This document shows positions 61,560 to 64,000 of a stretch of DNA of 64,000 nt, piece by piece; the stretch's first letter is position 1, and each line of letters begins with the position of its first letter. Source of the stretch: Galbula dea (lineage: Eukaryota > Chordata > Aves > Piciformes > Galbulidae); NCBI GenBank assembly GCA_013399015.1, contig VWZX01001144.1, positions 372,001 through 436,000 of the forward strand. Direction: 5' to 3'. The notes beneath the pieces were generated by a model that saw only the letters and a list, made by a program, of their open reading frames with translations, ran no database searches and had not been told where the DNA came from. A program made the translations under genes and the position numbers.

Positions 61560-63002
61560 ATAAATCATCTTCTGGAGCTGTTTTCAGTGTGAGGCTGAAA
61601 TATTCCTGTTTAACAGAGAGAAACTTAAACCTCAGTTTGCTGCAGAAGTTGATCATTCTTTCTTTGTGCTCCTGTTTGGGGAGCATCATCCTCTGTGCTG
61701 TTTTAGGAAACTTTTCCTGGGTCAGTTTTGGCCTTGATCAGACTGGTTTAATCCATTCCATGAACAGCCATGCAGCCACTGTAGAGGGAAGGGCAGGGTA
61801 AGGCTAATGCTTTTGGTGGCAGTGATGACACATCTTCCTGAAATTACATCTTCATTTCTCAGATACTCTCCAAAATGCAAGAGAAGATGTTTATCCAGTA
61901 GAACTAACAAACTAAGTCACAGTAAGCCCCCAAACCTGAAGGAGAATGGCTGAAGTCTGAGGATGAGGCCAAGGTTTGCCCCATCAGTGCAAGGATCCAC
62001 GCTACTGGCCCTAGAAATATCCTGTAGTTGCACAACTCATGTCCCAGGTAGGATTTCTAGAACTATTCTGCTTGTCACTGATGTTCTTGGGAGCAGTGAG
62101 TTGCATTACAGCAGCTAAGCAAACAGAATTTCTCCTGTAACTGGGGAGCAACAGGACAGTTTTTATGTTGGCAGGGAAAGGACCTGTTGGCTGTGTGCAG
62201 TGAAGCAGCAGAGCATTTGTTAGGATGCTTTCCCTGGCTGTGGCTTTGCATTTCTAGAAAGGGTGATTAAGGGAGAAACAGCTCAAATATATCTGCATGG
62301 AAGTGAGAGAAGAGTAAGAACAAACCTGTTGCAATAGTAAACCAATGTTGATTCAAAAATGCTTTCAAGGGAGAATCTTATAGCTTAAAAGCTTCTCTAG
62401 TGAGTGGCTGCTAATTACAACATCAAGGTATTTGTGCCTGGAGGGAACGTTGCCTAGGCTGGGGTGGGAGGGGTGGCTCACCAGCTACATTCCAGACTGC
62501 AGATGTTGCTGCATTTAGTCCCCAGTAATCTGCCAGCTAATATGAAACTCCCAGTTTGCCATGGATTCAGAAACTCAGTAGTGATCACTTGTTTCTTACA
62601 AGTCAGGCTTGAAAACAAGCTACTACATTCCCAGAGGAGGATCAGGACAGATTTTCAGATGTACTTAGGTGCCTGAAGATAAACAGATCTGAAAGTGCCC
62701 CATGGGCCTAGTTGTGTGGGATGAAGGTGAAGAAAATTAGGAGAGGTGCTTTCTGGAGATGCCACTGGGTGAGATGGTAACATTCAGCCACACAGCTGTT
62801 TGCAGGTGTTAGTGTTTCAGAAACACATCCACATTCATGGGGGGTTTAAAGGCTGATGATGGATTGACCTGCAGGACCAAGAGAAGTTATTTTTCCACCC
62901 AAGGACTTAGCCAAAAAGAAGGCAAAACTGCCATGAGCTCCAAACCAAGCAGAGCAGCTAGTTAATAGAATTGTTTGGAGGATGTGATGTGAGTATTCTG
63001 TT

Positions 63003-63138
63003 GAATCATAGAACCACAGAACTGTCAGAGTTGGAAGGGACCTTAGAGATCATCTAGTTCCAACCCCCCTGCCTGCCAGGGACACCTTCCACTGGATCAG
63101 GTTGCCCACAGCCCCAGCCAGCCTGGCCTTCAAAGCTT
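63003..63138 (-). mobile_element. CR1 LINE 3' fragment, antisense
   Basis: Starts gaatcatagaaccacagaactgtcagagttgg, then aagggaccttagagatcatctagttcc, and ends near gcctggccttcaaagc. Very similar to the copy at 46078, so probably the same subfamily. Confidence 0.9.
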
Positions 63139-63534
63139 ACCTAGGAAAGCTTTTGGCAAGCATTCATTAGTGGTTGCTGGGAACAGCCCTCTGTGCACAC
63201 TACTCCAGAGGTGACTTCATCCCATTCCTTTCTGTTCTTCCAAGAGAGCTGCTGTCCTTTCCCAAGGAAGGAGGGGAGGGGGGGGGCTTGCTGCTTCTGG
63301 TGCAAAGGCAAATTTCCACAAGAAGGAGCTCTCATAGCTGCTGAGTGAACTTTTACTTCCCTTGTATGCTGAGCATGGCATCTCCAAGGTAATCTGAGCC
63401 CTGATCTCATGCATTCAATCTGCATCCATGCCTGTGACTCTGGGACGTGTTGCTCTTCACTGAGTCATCAGATTAGAGAATTATCAAGTGAAGTAGTTGT
63501 AAAATGTCTTAGTTGAAAATAAATCAATTGAAGC

Positions 63535-63552
63535 CAACAAACAAACAAACAA
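63535..63552. repeat. Short (ACAA)n microsatellite
   Basis: About four units of the tetranucleotide downstream of BICD2. Confidence 0.8.
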
Positions 63553-64000
63553 GCTGGATCTGGTTTTAGATATTAAAGGAGACTATTTCTGAAGTAAGGA
63601 TAATTGATCCCAAGCAGGTCTATTATTGCCATATAATGAAAGCTGATATTTCTGATTATGCTGGAGAAAACATCAGAGAAAGTGTAAAATTCACTTAAAA
63701 CCTAACATACACTGATACTTAACTAGGATGCTATGTGTTAATGTGCTAGTTGCTGATTAGGGCTACATACATAAGCAAAGCTTGCTTTAGCCTCCTACAG
63801 ATAAAGTGAATTTAAGCTGGCCTGAAGTGAGTTGGTATGCACATCCAGATTTCCACCAGCTTAGCAAGTTAAGGGTCAGAGTTGGTTAACTAAGCTGAAA
63901 ATGACTTTCTGGCAGAAGCCACAAATCCTGTGGGTTTATACTGAGTCAGTATTGCAGCAGCAAGAGAGAGGATGGGAGATAAGCAAGAATAGGAAAGAGG

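Larger units (their letters stand above)
61560..64000. other. Downstream non-coding region
   Basis: After the BICD2 poly(A) signal and the CR1 copy that follows it, no exon was recognised to the end of the window. One antisense CR1 fragment (63003-63138), a G-rich run near 63270-63288 and a short (ACAA)n repeat are present. In mammals IPPK and ZNF484 flank BICD2. No part of either was recognised here. Confidence 0.6.

Overview
The window is vertebrate nuclear DNA, almost certainly avian. It holds one complete multi-exon gene on the + strand. The flanks and introns carry ten fragments of a CR1 LINE, recognised by their 3' ends (the 'gatgatct...ggtcccttcca' block followed by 'gattctgtg/ttctatgat' tails). 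CR1 is the dominant interspersed repeat of birds and other reptiles. No Alu, L1 or other mammalian-type repeat was recognised. No operons, bacterial genes, CRISPR arrays, rRNA or tRNA genes were found.

The gene is BICD2, the bicaudal-D cargo adaptor for dynein. I reconstructed eight coding exons: 6054-6293, 35132-35344, 46758-46910, 49296-49748, 50686-51705, 52704-52855, 55607-55817 and 59071-59076. They join in frame into an 815-residue protein. Introns 1 to 5 and 7 are phase 0, and intron 6 splits an Arg codon after its second base. All splice sites are GT-AG except intron 3, whose donor is GC. Reading through the exon 7 donor instead gives a 31-residue alternative C terminus, 845 residues in all, with its own downstream AATAAA. 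As I recall it, human BICD2 has an equivalent pair of isoforms (824 and 855 residues).

Layout: 1 to about 5520 is upstream non-coding DNA with one old CR1 relic. About 5520-6480 is the CpG-rich, TATA-less promoter and first exon. It carries two oppositely oriented ZNF143/THAP11-type motifs, a CTCF-like core and a 9-codon upstream ORF. 6294-35131 is a 28.8 kb first intron with three CR1 pieces and a 24-bp minisatellite. 35345-46757 is intron 2, with three CR1 copies and a perfect 105-bp (ATATTT)n array. 46758-59076 is the compact exon-rich 3' half. 59077 to about 61255 is the 3' UTR, ending near an AATAAA at 61231. The remainder, to 64000, is downstream non-coding DNA with two CR1 copies.

I do not see a novel multi-gene system. 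The observations most worth checking are the GC-AG intron, the retained-intron C-terminal isoform, the inverted pair of ZNF143-type sites and the upstream ORF.
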